Positions 11,821 through 26,091 of a stretch of DNA of 64,000 nt are shown in pieces; the stretch's first letter is position 1, and the number at the start of each line of letters is the position of its first letter. The stretch is taken from assembly GCF_000004075.3 (NCBI RefSeq), contig NC_026657.2:30040408-30104407 (forward strand), in the 5' to 3' direction. The position numbers were made by a program, and so were the translations under genes. This DNA is from Cucumis sativus. Taxonomy: Eukaryota > Streptophyta > Magnoliopsida > Cucurbitales > Cucurbitaceae. The notes beneath the pieces were generated by a model that saw only the letters and a list, made by a program, of their open reading frames with translations, had not been told where the DNA came from and ran no database searches.

Positions 11821-14800
11821 GCTACAGACTTCTCTTTTGGAAAACGGTAAATTATTTTTATTCAAACTTACTGCTCACTCTCCCTTATTTAGGCCTTTCT
11901 TTTTTACATTGTTTTTCTTTTAATCCTTATTTACTTCACTTCCCTTCTTTCTTTCATTTTGGTGGGTCTCTCTCGTCTTTTTTTTTTCTTTTCTTTTTTT
12001 ATAAATTAAAATAAAAGTTCAATATCTTCAATTATTTTGCTTGGATTTGTATGTCTTTTTTATTATTATTATTAAATAAAGAAAAACCAATCAACCAAAA
12101 AGTGGATCACTTGGATCCAATTGTTAATTAGAGTCAGATATCAACTAATGGAGGAAAATGTTAATTTATGCTTTAAAATTAGTGTACCCCTTTTTTTGGT
12201 TTTTACTTCCTAATTTGAACTTACAAAATGATTATTCAAAAAAAAAAAAAGCAAAAGATTGGAGAATTTTTTCTTTTTTGTTTTTCTTTTTATGGAAGTT
12301 CCATTGTACTTGTAAAAATTTCTTTTTTAGTTACTTCTATTTCTATGAAAACTTTGGAATTACCATTTTCTACCATGGTAAAATAAAGTAGGTAGATTTG
12401 CAGCGGTTGTTTTACTCCTTTCTCTAATATTAATTTAAGGTTTTAAATTTCGCATTTGTTGAGAAAGTATTCAAAATGTCACCTTAAGTGCGACATAAAT
12501 AAGATACCTAATAGAATAAATCATATACACCTTTTTTTTACCTTGTCTTCGTTCTTTCTTTTTTTTTTACTTTTTCTTTTATATTATAAGTTTACATTAT
12601 TCTTTCGTATTAAAAAAGTGACATCAAAATAAAAAAAATTAATAGATGATAAACATATTAATAGGACACTTTCATACATTAAATTTAGAGATTTAGAAAA
12701 AAATTCACTGACTTAATTTTAAAATCAAATCATTACTAAACACCACTAATTCATACAATTCTGGAAAGAATAAATATATTAAAAGAAAAGGTAAAAAGAT
12801 TAGGTTCAAAGTAAAAGGGGGTTAGGTGAGCAAAGTTCCATAAGGAAGTAGAAATGACTTTTTGCCAAACCAAAAAACAATCTGTCAAAATTTTAGAGTG
12901 AGAGAAAAAAGTGTTTAATAAAAAGAAGTCAAAAGAAGATATAAATTTTGTGTATGATTGAGAGGTTTTAATTATTACCTACTTGTAAAAATAAAATAAA
13001 ATGTTAAAAAGGGTCATATATTATATATTTAAGTTGAGTGGGCACTCAAATACTTTGATTGGGCATGTGACAAACCCTAATCATACCCTTCCATTGTCTT
13101 TCCTTCCCTTAATTAAGGCTGCCCTTTCATTACTAAATTCATTTATTTTACACATCCCTGACCCAAAAGTTAGTGCCCATGCCCTAGAAATTTTCAACCC
13201 AATGAACCTAGGCTACCCTCTCTCACAACTCTAAATCTGATTTCTTCCTTCTTGAGCAGTGTAAAATGGTTGTGGAAAGAGAGAGAATTGTTGTTGTACT
13301 TGTAGGCCAATTTTATAAGGCATGTGACAACAAGGGGGAACATATAATTTTGTTATATGTATAATTTATTTGGTAGTCATAGATAGGGTTTTTTCGTGTG
13401 GACTCCATTGAAAACAGGGAATTGTAATTGTCTGTATGAAAATTCAAAGCTTCAGGGTCCCCCATAAAACAACTACCCTTTTTATCTTTCTCAATTTTGT
13501 ATAATAGGGTTTATCTCAATTTTACTTCTTCACTATATTCTTTGATTCTCAGGGATCTCTCTTATTATTCACATGTGCATTGCAGATTTAAATCATATTT
13601 TTAAGGAATCTATATCATTCATTCATTAAGTTTCAATTAAGGATACATAATCTACATTATTGATAAAACAATAAACAACCTTTGGGCTTATTAATTAGAG
13701 TCTTACTATATGATCAAAATGCTTGAATTTAAGTCAAACCCTTATAATTAATATAGGTTACATGGATCTGGAATTTTTTCTCTTGAAATCATATCTAAAT
13801 ATTTTATCTTTATTTCTGTTTTTTTTTTCTATAAATAAGAAGAAGAAAAAACTAGGGTTGGGCCATTGAAGAAGAAACCTCATAGGGTGGGAGATTAAAA
13901 TATAGGTATTATTTGATTATATTATACTCTTTTTGGAATGGTGACATTCTATCAAATATTACTATCTATATACTTAATTATGACTAAGTATGATATCTTG
14001 GTAAAATTTTGAGTAGGGCATGTGTATAACTTGAGGACAAAACATGACATGTAACTTCAAAGGTGGACCGATTTGAGTAAAGTGAAGGAGCTTTAAATAA
14101 TCGAGTAAGTTAAGTTCTTTGATAGGTCATATCTATTGCGACTTATGAGGCATATTGTTCGAAGATTTTTGCCAAATAAAGAATTTTATTTTTCTAATAG
14201 ATCGTCGTATAATGCTATCCAAACTATCTTTCCTTTTTAATTGTAAGATATCAAGAGAACAATAATAAATATGCATACCATCAATATTCTATTGAATTAG
14301 TTACTCAAAATTTGACTACCTTGCATACAAAAACGAACATCACAATACATAGATGCATATGAGTACATTTATTTTTATGCATCCTACCAAAGTATTGTCT
14401 AATTATATATAACTTGTTATTAGATAAATTTTGTTTTTAGATGAACGATAAAAAGTTATACCCAAGTGATGTCAATGTCAATGGTGTTATTCATATTGTT
14501 TTTTAGAAAATGTTAACTGTGAGTGTGACATCAGAATGATGATAAATTAAAAGTGATAAACTAAGTTATATAATAGTTTGAAGGAATTAATTAAGTTATA
14601 AATAATTTGCAAATTTGGGTATATGAATAATTAAGATTTAAAAATAATTCTCGTGCTTGGTGTCTAAGATATTGGATGTTTGGCTGTCCAATCACTGCCT
14701 AGTTTAAGACAGTAAAATCCAAAAAACAAAATGAAATTAAGAAATAAGAAAGTAATTAATTAAAATAAAATTAAAAAAGCACTTTCACCGTCCTAAACCC

Positions 14801-16887
14801 TATTAAAAATCCATCATAAGATTTGCTAAAAAAGGGTTTTTGGCCACTTTCACACATCATTTCTTCTATTCATTAACTTAATTTACACTCTTTCCTCCTA
14901 AATTACAGACAACCTTTATGATTATGAATCAACAATTAGGGACAATAGCTTTAATTAATTTAATTCCCTGTTTTTTTTTCTCTCTAAAAAAAACAATTCA
15001 AATAATAATATTTAACTTTGAAGAATTCAAAAAATGAAATTGTAGATTAATTAGAAAGATCTAAACAGTTGAAAGTGGCAAACCTTATCACTGAATAAGG
15101 ATTTAATTGACAATGTCTAATTGGATGGACTAGATCTAAAGAAAACATCATAACAGGTGGTGTAGATTTAATTAAAAAACAAGAAACAAAATAAAGTAAA
15201 ATAAATAAATTATTGAAATTCTTTATTGTCATGAATAGAAACCCTAATTGTGAAAATTGTGGTTTGGAACTCATCCATTTATCTTCTCACAATCTGATGT
15301 CCATATATCATATGTGTGTGTTAATTAAATTGAAATCTTGATTCTTATCATTTTTGTTAAAAAAAAGTTGAAAGTTTAATTAGTTTATATAAACAATTAA
15401 TTATGAGATTATCTATCAAATCATAAATATTCTACTAATTTAACTATAAATATATTTTGGAGAATTTGTTGATATGAATTGTGAAATTAAGTTATTGTTA
15501 ATTAATTTAGTAATTGAAGAGGCATATTTAGAGTATTATTGTTAGAAATAGAGAGCACTTATGAAAATAAATGAGGAAATGAGAGAAAGCAATAAAGATG
15601 TCCTTACAAAACAGTTTTAGAGAATAACTTTTGAACAACTCACTTGTGTTTTTTTTTTCTTTTTTCTATATTATTAATTACTCTTTGGTTATGTTTGTAT
15701 TTTAATTATTTTCGTCATCACTTTACTGTATAATTTGAATTGAAGTTGAAATGTTAATAATATAGAATTTTTTTTTTTTATTAAAGCTTCCATGAATGTT
15801 CCTAACACCCTCTAATAATTTTAAAATGCTCCATATAATAGCCTAAAATATATTTACGATAATAATTAATCACTATGTCATGTTTTCTTCTTAATATATA
15901 TTTATCTTAACCATCAAATAATGTTAATTTATTTTTCAACTAATGACACCAACTGAAAATGAATTGTTTTTTCCCCCACAACACTCCTTTGAATAATCTC
16001 CAACTTCCTTCTATACATATATTTAAAAGAGTAGAAGGTTATTCGTATTAAAATTGCTTGATTAGCAACAAGACAAGTGATTAGGTTGGGTAATTACAAA
16101 CTTTTATTAGTTATTTTACATTTTTGGGGGTTAGAAAAAAAGAAAAAGAAAAAGAAAATATTAAATATAGGGTATGGAATATTCCATATAATTTGAGACC
16201 ATGCTTAGCTTGAATCTCAGATTAAATGTAAAGAAATTAGAACTTTTTCTTTGCTTTTTTGCTACATTATAAATATAATACAAAGACCTATGAGATGGCA
16301 TATGCTCCAAAGCATAACCACATTATTACCAACTCATTATGATCAATTTGTCAGCACTCAGAAACTTTTCTTTTTCTTTCTTTTTTTTTTTAAAAAAAAT
16401 ATACAGTATATTTTCAAACCCTCATTTAATTTTTTTTCACTCAATAATTTGTTGGGTTTGTCCTTTTCTTGTTAAAAAAAGCCCTAAATTTTCATATAAT
16501 TTCCTTCATAAAATCCTAGCAAGCTAGCTAGCTGTTGTGGTGGAAACCCTATCATTCAAGATTTCCTTTTAAATCTTCTCAGTCTTTACTAGAAAAAAAA
16601 CATTTGTTTAAGATCTAATTTTTATTTGATCATAAATTTTAATATATCATTGAATTTGATTGAATTTAATTTTTAATTTTATAATGATGTAATTATCATA
16701 AGTTTTGAGATTGTTTCACTTTTTTTTTTTTTTACTAGTATTAGTATTTACTTTATAATTATTTTAACTAATTAATGAATATTAAAAAAAAAAAACCAAT
16801 CTTATATTTATAAATTAAGATGAAACAAAATTCAAAATCTTAGAACTAAATTCAAATCAAACTCATACCTAATCTAATCAAGAGATA

Positions 16888-16922
16888 GAAAGAAAAAAGA
16901 AAGAAAGAAAGAAAGAAAGAGA
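16888..16922. repeat. (GAAA)n-type purine repeat
   Basis: Seven or so consecutive AAAG units with minor interruption, in intergenic DNA. Confidence 0.75.
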
Positions 16923-17400
16923 CATTTTTTTATTAAATAAATAAACTACTATTTCTTTTTTCGTTTGGACAAATAGAAATAATTCTCAATTTTAGGGGGA
17001 AATTCAAAGTTCCATATCTTAGTTGGTTTCCACAATCTTCTCTTTTTTTTTTTTATACTTTTGTTTATTTTTTCTTAAAAGAAAAATTAGTTAAGAAAAA
17101 GCAAGATTAATAAGCATATACAGTGTGTAAGCCACATGCATTAAGCATCTTAGCCTACCTTTTCAAGTCTTCATTTTATGGATCTAAGTGGATGTCATTT
17201 TAAGCCTTACACTTTAGAATTAAAAGCATAAATACATATGTACTTATATATTCTCCATTCACGTAGTTTAATTTATAAACCCTAAATAAAAGGCATGATC
17301 CCTAGCTAACTCTGAATTGAATATATAAATATAAATATTATAAACTTAAGATCTATAAAGACTAATGTTTTTCTACGTGGATTTGGATCTCTTTTTATAA

Positions 17401-17436
17401 AGAGAGAGAGAGAGAGAGAGAAGAAGAAGAAGAAGG
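17401..17436. repeat. Compound microsatellite (AG)10(AAG)5
   Basis: Ten AG units followed directly by five AAG units. It is a potentially polymorphic marker. Confidence 0.9.
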
Positions 17437-20050
17437 GAAACAAAAAACCCTAAAAAATGAGTTGAAATTGGGAGCGAGGAAGGGTTTGTGAGAAACAAAA
17501 TAATGGGAAAGAAGACCATAAGAATGTAGTGGGAGATATGGATATGGATTTGTTGTTGTTGTTCATAAGGGTATTATAGTGAGTTGATGGGAAAGTTGAC
17601 CTTTCTTAGTGGACAAATTACAAAAGAAAATTGTGTTGTAATGTGTTGGTGTACTGTGGGTTGTTTTTTTCTTAAAAAGATTATGGAAAATTATTTGTTC
17701 CTTAGTGGGAGTGGGTTTTTGGCTTCCATGTGTCTTGCCTCTATACATATATATACATATATATTTGTTTTCACCTTTGCCCTACTTATTCAATTCTCCA
17801 TAACAAAGTATATATCTACTATATAACAATTATTGGTTTATCATTTACAAATGTTATATATATTTAATTATCATTCCTAAAATTGCTATCAATTAAATTT
17901 ATATATTTTAAAATTAATTTAATGAAAATATGATGTGATATGTTTCTTATCATGTACTAAATCAGTAGATGTTGTCAATAAGAACTTAACGGAGCGAATT
18001 CAAATTTCTCAATTCCAATATGTATTAAACAAGTTAGTAGATATTTATTGGAACAAAGCAAGTATAGTTACTGTACAGATGTAACAAACAAATTTGGATT
18101 AAAATCCTCACATTCCACTGGAATAATTATATTTTAGACTATTGCATTCAGCCATAGGTCTGAACTTCCATACTAAACTCAAAACAAATTAGCATATACT
18201 GTGCTGGTAGTTTTGGTATCATTATAAATAATGAAAACAATGAATTTATTTTTAGAAAAACATAGAAGTATTATATATATATATTATATTATTGTGAAAG
18301 CAAGGAATCCACGCAACCCCATAGTTTATTTAATTTTTAGTACGATTAAACCAGAAACAGACTCACCCCTTTGCCCTTTCTTTTCAACTTTAAACATAAA
18401 CTAACGTTTGGTTTCTGGTTTTTTGGGTTATGTTTTCACATCACAAAGTCCTTGTTTCTTGTTTCTCTGATTTTTCTTTCTTCACCAAATATTTTTTCTA
18501 ATTAGTTCTACCTTTGTTTTCTTTTATCATATTTTATGTTTTTGTTTTGTTCAGATTCACTATTTTCTGAAAACAAAGTGTTTAGTAGCTAATCTGTATT
18601 TTATTTTTTTAAGACTGTTTTTATATTTCTGTTTTACAAATAGTGTAAAAAACTTCTAAAAACAATATATTCTTTTCGTGTGTTTTTAGTATATCTAAAT
18701 TTTAAATTCAAAATTATATTAAATATATATATATAAAACGTTAATAAATATAGTATTTCACAAATCATACTTTAAACTCAATTCATTTTCATTTGTTATG
18801 TAATACATCTTTTTATCCTTTGGAAAGTTTGCTTCGTTACCTTTTTATATGCAAAACCCCAAATGGACTACTCATGCTACGTTTTTCTCTTTTCCACCCC
18901 CATTTTATTGTTTTGGGTAAATCTGGTGTAGAAAAGAATGCAAGTACTTACTTTTACAAAAGAAACTACCAATACTCACAAGTAAAATCTTAATCTTTTT
19001 CTAATGAGAGTTTGTTATTTTCTTGGAGAAAATATCTCAAAAGACAAAAAAAAAAGGAAATTTTGTTTTAGTCAATATTCCAAGAATAATAATTCAAAAT
19101 GCTTTTGAAAATGTATAAAAAAAAAAAGATTAAGCATCAAACAAACATTATTAAATGTACCAAAGAAAAAGAAGAAAACAAATTAAGATTGAAAATGTGA
19201 AAATGGAATTAAACAATGGTTGATATAACAAAAGAAAAAGAGCTAACTTTTCATCATCAAAGGAAGGGTTTTTGGCCCTTTCAAAAATTTGGACTATACT
19301 TTAGCCATTATTTTGTCAGCAAAATAAACCACAGCTCATGCAAAGAAAAAGAAAAAGAAAAAGAAAAGAACTAATTTATCCAAATAGCTTTTTTATTATG
19401 ATGATTGACAATAACTCACAAAAAGAATCATTTAACATGTTATTTCGAAGCTCAAAATTTGAGGTCCCCAAGAAAAAAAAGAGTTTTAAGAGACATTAAA
19501 AAGAAAACACTTTGTATATATATATATATATTCCAAAGAAGATCATGAAAGTCTAGGGATAAGCTAAGGTTGAATTAACATAGGAGTTTTAGGGTTTAGG
19601 GTCAAAGGAATTTTGACATTTTAAATTATATTTTTTATATGAATATGATTAGAATTGTGAATTGAAGAGAGATTAATTAAAGGGACATTGATAGAAAATT
19701 TTCAGTCAATATCTTTTGATGTTTGACCATTAAGCTCTCTGTGATAAGATAATGAAGATGGTGATTTTTGATTGAGATTGATGGGTTTTGGTTTGGCTTC
19801 TTAATTTCACAATTTCTTTTTTAAATTGTAAATTCTATTGCTATTGCTTCCCATATGATCCACCACCCACTTAGCAATCTTCATTACTTCAACCATTATT
19901 TCATCACTTCTCCAAATAAAATCTTTTCAAATTCAAACCATTCTACATCACAATAGTCAACATCAAGGTGATAATACATAACTCTATATACTAATATATA
20001 TATCCAATTATTCATTCATTTTCGAGAGATTAAGGTTCCAGTATAGTTAA

Positions 20051-20060
20051 GACACGTGTC
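20051..20060. promoter_or_regulatory. Palindromic GACACGTGTC (ABRE/G-box type)
   Basis: A perfect 10-bp palindrome with a CACGTG core. It lies about 2 kb past the 3' end of the 4CL-like gene, with no obvious target promoter nearby, so function is doubtful although the site itself is clear. Confidence 0.3.
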
Positions 20061-20585
20061 GAGAAAAAACTTGTGATTGATAATTAAACGTACAATTTAT
20101 CTTATCTAGTAGTAAAACGGTGTACTTCAAAAGATCAATTACTTCAAGTCATTAAAGTTTATCATAAGAATGCTTATTTGATTAGAGAAAAGTATGAAAG
20201 TGACTAAACCAATCTAAAACAAAAAAAGATATTTTATTTCTTTCAAGTCCAATTACAACATGTAGATCTTTTAGTTGAGATTACATAGCTTAACTATTGG
20301 AGTTATGTTTAGACTACCACAAATATTTCTAGTGATAATCTAAATTTCCATGTGAAAAGTGAAAACTAAACCGACAGTCAAAGACTCAATAAAGCAAATG
20401 TGTAACGGGCCAATTGGACTAACCTAAGTCAAAACAAAGGGTAACAAAATGGACCCCAATAAAAATTTGCTCCAAAGTTTTGATTAACAGTCGTGGACCC
20501 AACATTGATATATATATGTATATAAAAAAAAGCTGAAAAGATTAGACCAAAGGTAGCAGCAATAGTGATGATCAAATGGACATAT

Positions 20586-20605
20586 AGAGAGAGAGAGAGA
20601 GAGAG
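20586..20605. repeat. (AG)10 microsatellite
   Basis: Ten uninterrupted AG units in intergenic DNA. Confidence 0.9.
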
Positions 20606-22135
20606 TGCATGTGCAAAGCCTAAATAATTGAAGTTAACAGAGGATGATGGCACATAGCCATCTCTGTGTCAAAATCTTCCAAACAATTGGAAAGTGAAAG
20701 TTGAAGAAAGATTGTAACCAATACCAAATTTCACACAACTATGGGACCCTTTTTAATTTCCCATGAACCCACCTTTTCAAAATCAAAATTTCCTCTCTAC
20801 CTAACATTTTCAATCTCATCCTCTTTACTTCTTAAATCTTGAGGCCCAACAGTTTTGAATAAAGGAACCAATCTCACCCAACAATAAGACTATCTTATTA
20901 TTTGGCTTTTGAAACTTGTTTGCACATGCATGTGTGTTAATTGCCTATGATTTCTTATGAAATAGAGAGCACTATAATCATTAGTCATTGTAAAATATGG
21001 TTACATCATGAATGGGTCAACTTTTTGGGCTGCCAAGATGTGGTACTATACTAGCTCGCAAATACGATGGCTTAGTTGGCCCAATATGGGAAAATACTTG
21101 CTTAAACCTTGGTAATACCAAGCCTAGTGAAGTTCAGTAATAGTAAACGAAGTAGTTTGAAGACTGAAAGATTGCGATGTTTAGAAGAGGAGAGATTGTT
21201 GGATGTGAACGCAGACTGATATAACACCTGCTGTATGCTTTTCAATGCTTAGAGTGAGGAAGTTTAAGAAATATTGAAAATAGAGAGTTTGAGAGTAAGA
21301 TTTAATAAGAATGTTATTTATAGCGAATGATCTGAAGTTTACATTTTTCTATTTGAAAATAGAGAATCTTCCTAGTTCTTTTTATTTTTGCCATGGGTCT
21401 ATCTCTCTAGGACCAAATTCACCGATAACAACGTTCAAAAGAAGCTTTGTAAATTTCTCTTATATATCCAACGGTGTAAAATTATTTGCCACATCGTTCC
21501 ACATTCTTTGAGGTATAAAAAGAGGAGGAAGAAAAAGGGAAGAGATAAAATGGCAGAAGAACAAGAGCAGTCTTTTTCTTTGGGTGAAAGTAAAGGATAG
21601 AGTGACAGAAAAGTGGTATGTAAAATGGGGTTGAGTGGGCATTGTAAATGAGTGGTGGTGTTTGTGAAAGCAGCAACATTCCCTCAAATTTGATGCTCAG
21701 AATTGGGTATCATCTACTTCATCTCTTATTCATTCTTCACTCACTTTCTTCACCTCAATTATTTCTCTCTTCACACTCCATTTCAAATCATACCTTTTTT
21801 TTTTTGTTCCTTTACCTTGGTTGGTTTTGAAATGATTCACTTTTTTTTTCCCAATATAAAGCTGTTATTTATAATCATCCATGTAAAATGGCGTTGCATT
21901 GTTCATGTCTCCATCAAACGTCTAATGTAGTCGAAATCTTGCCAAGAAGTCAACTTGTGAGCGAAACTTTTCATAATGTGTAAGAAAATGAAAAAAGAAA
22001 CTTCATCACATTGGAACCAAACCAATGTTTTATTAGCATAAGAATGAATGTTGTATAGAGATTTCCAACAATTTCCAGTTTCGTTGTGCTTATAACCGTA
22101 AATTAATTTGTTTGCCTACCGGTATATTTCGACAT

Positions 22136-25100
22136 TTACATCTTGGCTCGGACTTGTGCTATGACCTCCCTTCTCAGAAGTTTTCCTGAAGCCGACTTCG
22201 GAACACTACTTGTGAATGTTACTTTTCTTAATCTCTTGAATGGTGCAACCTGCAAAGGGAAAGAGGGTGATCATTTCCAAGCATTCCATTGTCAAAATGA
22301 TGGTTGTTTTACAGCTTGTTTTGCATTTTTTGGTTTTATGCAGCACACGAAAAGCATCTTAAACATAGCCTTAAAAGGCAGCTCCCTTGGCAAAGGGGCA
22401 GACAAACAGTCTCTAATAACAACTACCTAGAGATCGTGTGTTGAAATTTTCAAGTGAGGTTAATAAGAAAAAGGTCCTTTGTGTAAAGATTATATGCAAA
22501 CAATGACATCTTAATAAAATGGTGCTTCCAAGAGTTAAAATATGTCCATCTCAACAAAAAAGAATTTATTTCATTGTTCTTGTTGGAGCGTTTGCAAAAG
22601 ATTACCTGTCCCGCGACAAAAATTTTAACATCTTCTTCGCTTATCGAGCTATTGGGAGAACGAACAACAAATGCAATAGGGACTTCACCGGCTTTATCAT
22701 CAGGATGGCTACAGGTGGAAATTAATGTCGGAGTTTAAAACGAAAGTAAGAAAATAGAAAGAAAAAAGGCCATTATGAACGTCCACATAAGACATAACTA
22801 AGACACTATAAATGCCTCTATATTCTACTTACGGGATCACAATGGCATCTGTTATTTGAGGGTGAGAAAGTAGCAGCGCTTCAAGCTCTGCTGGTGCAAC
22901 CTAATATGCAGACAAGAAAGTTGAAAAAAATTGTTACCATTCAACTATAAAGGCAGCTAAAGATCATACTTCTAAGAAGAAGAGGCAATGCACATATAAC
23001 ATTATATATATTCGACGAAGCCAAACGAACAATTAATACATACAAAAGATTCTAGATTAATGTGAAAAAGTAATTCTTGTTGAATGGTTGCATTAGCTTG
23101 AAGAATGGGTGTTTTGGTAAAGCCTATAATAAGAATAACCGATCATAAACTATCATCAACACATAAAAAATAGGATGTATATTTTAATATTTGTAGTTAG
23201 TGATTAGTAATTACTAATTAAACAAAAAAAAAAAAAAACCAAGTTAACATAGAGACAATTTTATGCCATCCATGATCTTAGTGATGGTTATTTTCTAGAG
23301 AACTCAGTAGGTAATGGAAGAATTGATGAGAGTCTGATGAAGCATTAACGAACTAACAAAATGCTTTGAGCTAACAAGAGGTGCCTAATAAAAGGAAATA
23401 AAGAACTCCCAAATGGAAAGTTTCGAATTTGAGTATGAGAAGTGGAACCTGAAAACCATAACATTTGATGAGTTCTTTGATTCTGTCCACAACAAACAAT
23501 TCTCCTTCTTCATTGAAATACCCAATATCTCCAGTATGTACCCATCCCTGATCATCTATAGTTTGGCTGGTGGCTTTCTGATTGTTGAAATATCCTGAAA
23601 TGTTCATGAAAACATCTACCTTATCAGACTAGTATATAGGAATAGAAAAGGAAGATATAGAACCAAACTTGAACATTCTAACAACAAATTATCAAGAAAT
23701 GAAATTGACATCTTTAAACTGGAAGCAATTTTTTTATTCGTTTCAGCAAATCCATTTAAGCAAGTAATAACATGATAGGAATGAATAAGAATGAAAAATT
23801 AATAAGAAGCTTCAAATGAAATTAATAAGAAGGTTCAAATGAGGAGATTGGGTCAAGGTAAAACAATTCTAGGTTGCTTTTTGATCATTGATGTGCCCAT
23901 CAATATAATTAGTAATTTAGTATGGATGAATGCTATTCATCAGAGCAAAAAGCAGTTGTTCTTGAAAGAAGGTTTGGTCCTTGTTAAGGTCTTATTTTGC
24001 TTGATAGGCATCCATTTTTATTTTAGTTTGAGTCCTTTATTATAGGCTGCTACTTATATTATTTTATTATTCCTCAATAAAGTTTGGTTCCTTATGAAAG
24101 TATGTGCTTTTAATGTATCTAATAACGTTAATCTTCTATACTAGCAATTTCCAAAAATCCCAGAAGGGGGAAAGAGACATCCAAGGAGATCCACCTTTCA
24201 TCATATTTGGTCCACGGACGCAAATTTCCCCAGTTTCGCCAGGTGGAAGACGTTTCTGTGTTTCTATACTCAAAATTTGGGCTTCAACTCCTGAAACAAG
24301 GGATCCAGTTGCCCCAGATTGGGTAGATTCTACTCCCACATTCTCCACTGAAATTACTCCACAAGTTTCTGTCATACCATATCCCTGTAAAGCATAAATT
24401 GCAAACCAGTTGAAGACTACTTAAAGAAACAAAATAAAAAAAATATCACAGGGAAGCACTTGGAGCAAGGGAAATCCGGCTAAAAATTTAAATTGTTCTA
24501 TACTCTATATTCTTTCCAGTTTTAAAAGAGGTGTAAAACTAAAATATATGCTAAGTTTGGGCATATTAGTTTCGTTTTTGCATGATTTACGTCCTTGAAC
24601 CCTTCCTAGTGGAAGGCTTTTAAAACAAACTTAAGTTCCACTTTTTCCTTCCAACACTCAAGTGGGAAATTACTTTTTCAGAATTACTGTAGTAAATGTA
24701 ATGAAAGATGCTCTGAATAGAATGAAATCACTTCTTATCACTATAAAAAGTGCTACTTTGACTCAACCTCTTATAACCTTAGCAACATGCTAGTTTTGAT
24801 AAAGATAGTTTTGACCAACAGTTTAGACAGGTGCAAATATAATAATCAGCCCACAGATAATAGGACAAAATTTAGCTCTCAAAGTCTATCAGTAATTAGT
24901 AAAAATCTATTGAACGTAGAGTTTATATGATCGATAGATTTTGCTATATATGCAATATTTTATAAATATTGTTAATTTTGTACTATCCCATAAAATTATT
25001 CAAATAATATAATAGTTTGACTCGCAGGCAAAAAGGAAAGTGCAAAATGGATTTGAGAAGGCAATGTTCAAAACCTGGATGATCCTGGCCTGAGGTATAA

Positions 25101-26091
25101 TCTTAGAGCATTCATCCATCACATCCTTCCCAAGAGGCGCTGCCCCAGATAAAATCTGCCGCAACGACGACAAGTCGTAATTTTTCACTACCTTTTGCTT
25201 TGTCAAAGCTATAATTACAGGGGGAACAACATAAAGATGAGTGATCTTGTACTTCATCACCAACCCTAAAGCCTTTTCCAGCTCAAACTTTGCCATTGAA
25301 ACAACGGTGTTTCCCCTTTGAAGCTGCGAGTTAACAACTATAGAAAGACCAAATACATGGAACATTGGGAGAAAACATAAAAACACGTTTCTGGGATCAC
25401 CAAGAAGCTCTTGATCTTGAGTCACCATTAAAGACGCCGTTATGAAATTTCTGTGAGTTAAAATCACTCCTTTACTGATCCCTGTCGTCCCAGATGAATA
25501 CAAAAGAGCCGCTACATCGTTCTGACCCACTTCACTCACCGGCAAATTGGACACATCGCCGGCTTTTTTAATCAAATCGGAGTAAGCCCAGATGTTGGAA
25601 CGGGAAAATTTTGAAGAAATTTTAGAACCCAGAATTATAGAAGGTAAGTTGAGTTTACCGATTACGTCCCAGAGTTCGGGAACGGTGATTACGAGCTTAG
25701 GTTTGCAGTTAGCGACTTGTTTTGACAGTTCAGCGGAAGTGTAAGCAGGATTACAAGTGGTGGCAATGGCTCCGATGGCGACGATGGCGAAGAAACAAAC
25801 AAGGAAGTGAATGGAATTGGGCGCGAATATGAGAACCACATCGCCTTTTTGAATCCCGAGTTGGATGAACACATGAGCGAGCTTGGAGACTTGGATTTGA
25901 AGCTGACGGAAAGTGAGGGATTCGCCGGAGTCAGCGTCGACAAGGGCAAGGGCGTTGGGATAAGAAGAGGAGTTTCGAAAGAGGAATGAAACAATGGAGA
26001 TTGTGGGGTCGGTCGGAAAGTGGATTGGAGGACGACGGGAAGTGTAAACTTGCGATTGGGGATTGAAAGATTTGTTCATCGTGATATCCAT
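22136..26091 (-). CDS. 4CLL7: 4-coumarate--CoA ligase-like 7-type acyl-activating enzyme
   Basis: ATP-dependent acyl-CoA synthetase of the ANL superfamily: carboxylate + ATP + CoA gives acyl-CoA + AMP + PPi. Coding exons: 26091-25075, 24384-24195, 23594-23449, 22900-22833, 22708-22606 and 22249-22136, all GT-AG and in phase, giving 545 residues as usual for the family. The AMP-binding P-loop [10 protein letters not shown] lies at about 199-208, GYGMTETCG begins exon 2, and [13 protein letters not shown] and the [10 protein letters not shown] motif follow. The C-terminal lysine motif is [13 protein letters not shown] chose the ATG giving MDITMNKSF; the frame is open further upstream but has no earlier ATG. 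The sequence follows Arabidopsis At4g05160 more closely than true 4CLs. It ends in AKM, close to that protein's SKM, suggesting import into peroxisomes. The substrate (OPC-type jasmonate precursors, fatty acids or hydroxycinnamates) cannot be decided from sequence. Confidence 0.93.
24870..25010. repeat. Probable relic of a dispersed repeat in intron 1 of the 4CL-like gene
   Basis: The stretch has AGTCTATCAG, then GATCGATAGATTTTGCTATA and TGCAATATTTTATAAATATT. It resembles an abundant short non-coding repeat that I recall from gourd-family genomes (TCTATCA-TGATAGA followed by TTTTGCTATA). The identification is from memory only, and no terminal inverted repeat or target duplication was established. 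Confidence 0.3.

Larger units (their letters stand above)
11700..22135. other. Long gene-free AT-rich interval between ABCB1 and the 4CL-like gene
   Basis: Over 10 kb without an open frame that looks coding on either strand. It includes the ABCB1 promoter side (to about 13 kb) and the region past the 3' end of the 4CL-like gene. Contents: AG/AAG repeats (17401-17436), AG repeats (20586-20605), GAAA-type runs (16888-16922 and near 19345-19375), many TA runs and long T or A tracts. I recognised no rRNA, tRNA, transposase or reverse transcriptase. Confidence 0.6.

Noticed and set aside
15538-15558. A miR156-like phrase (TTGTTAGAAATAGAGAGCAC)
   Set aside because: It resembles mature miR156, but the downstream 100 bases have no complementary arm to form a precursor hairpin, and a similar phrase (GAAATAGAGAGCACT) near 20960 also lacks one.
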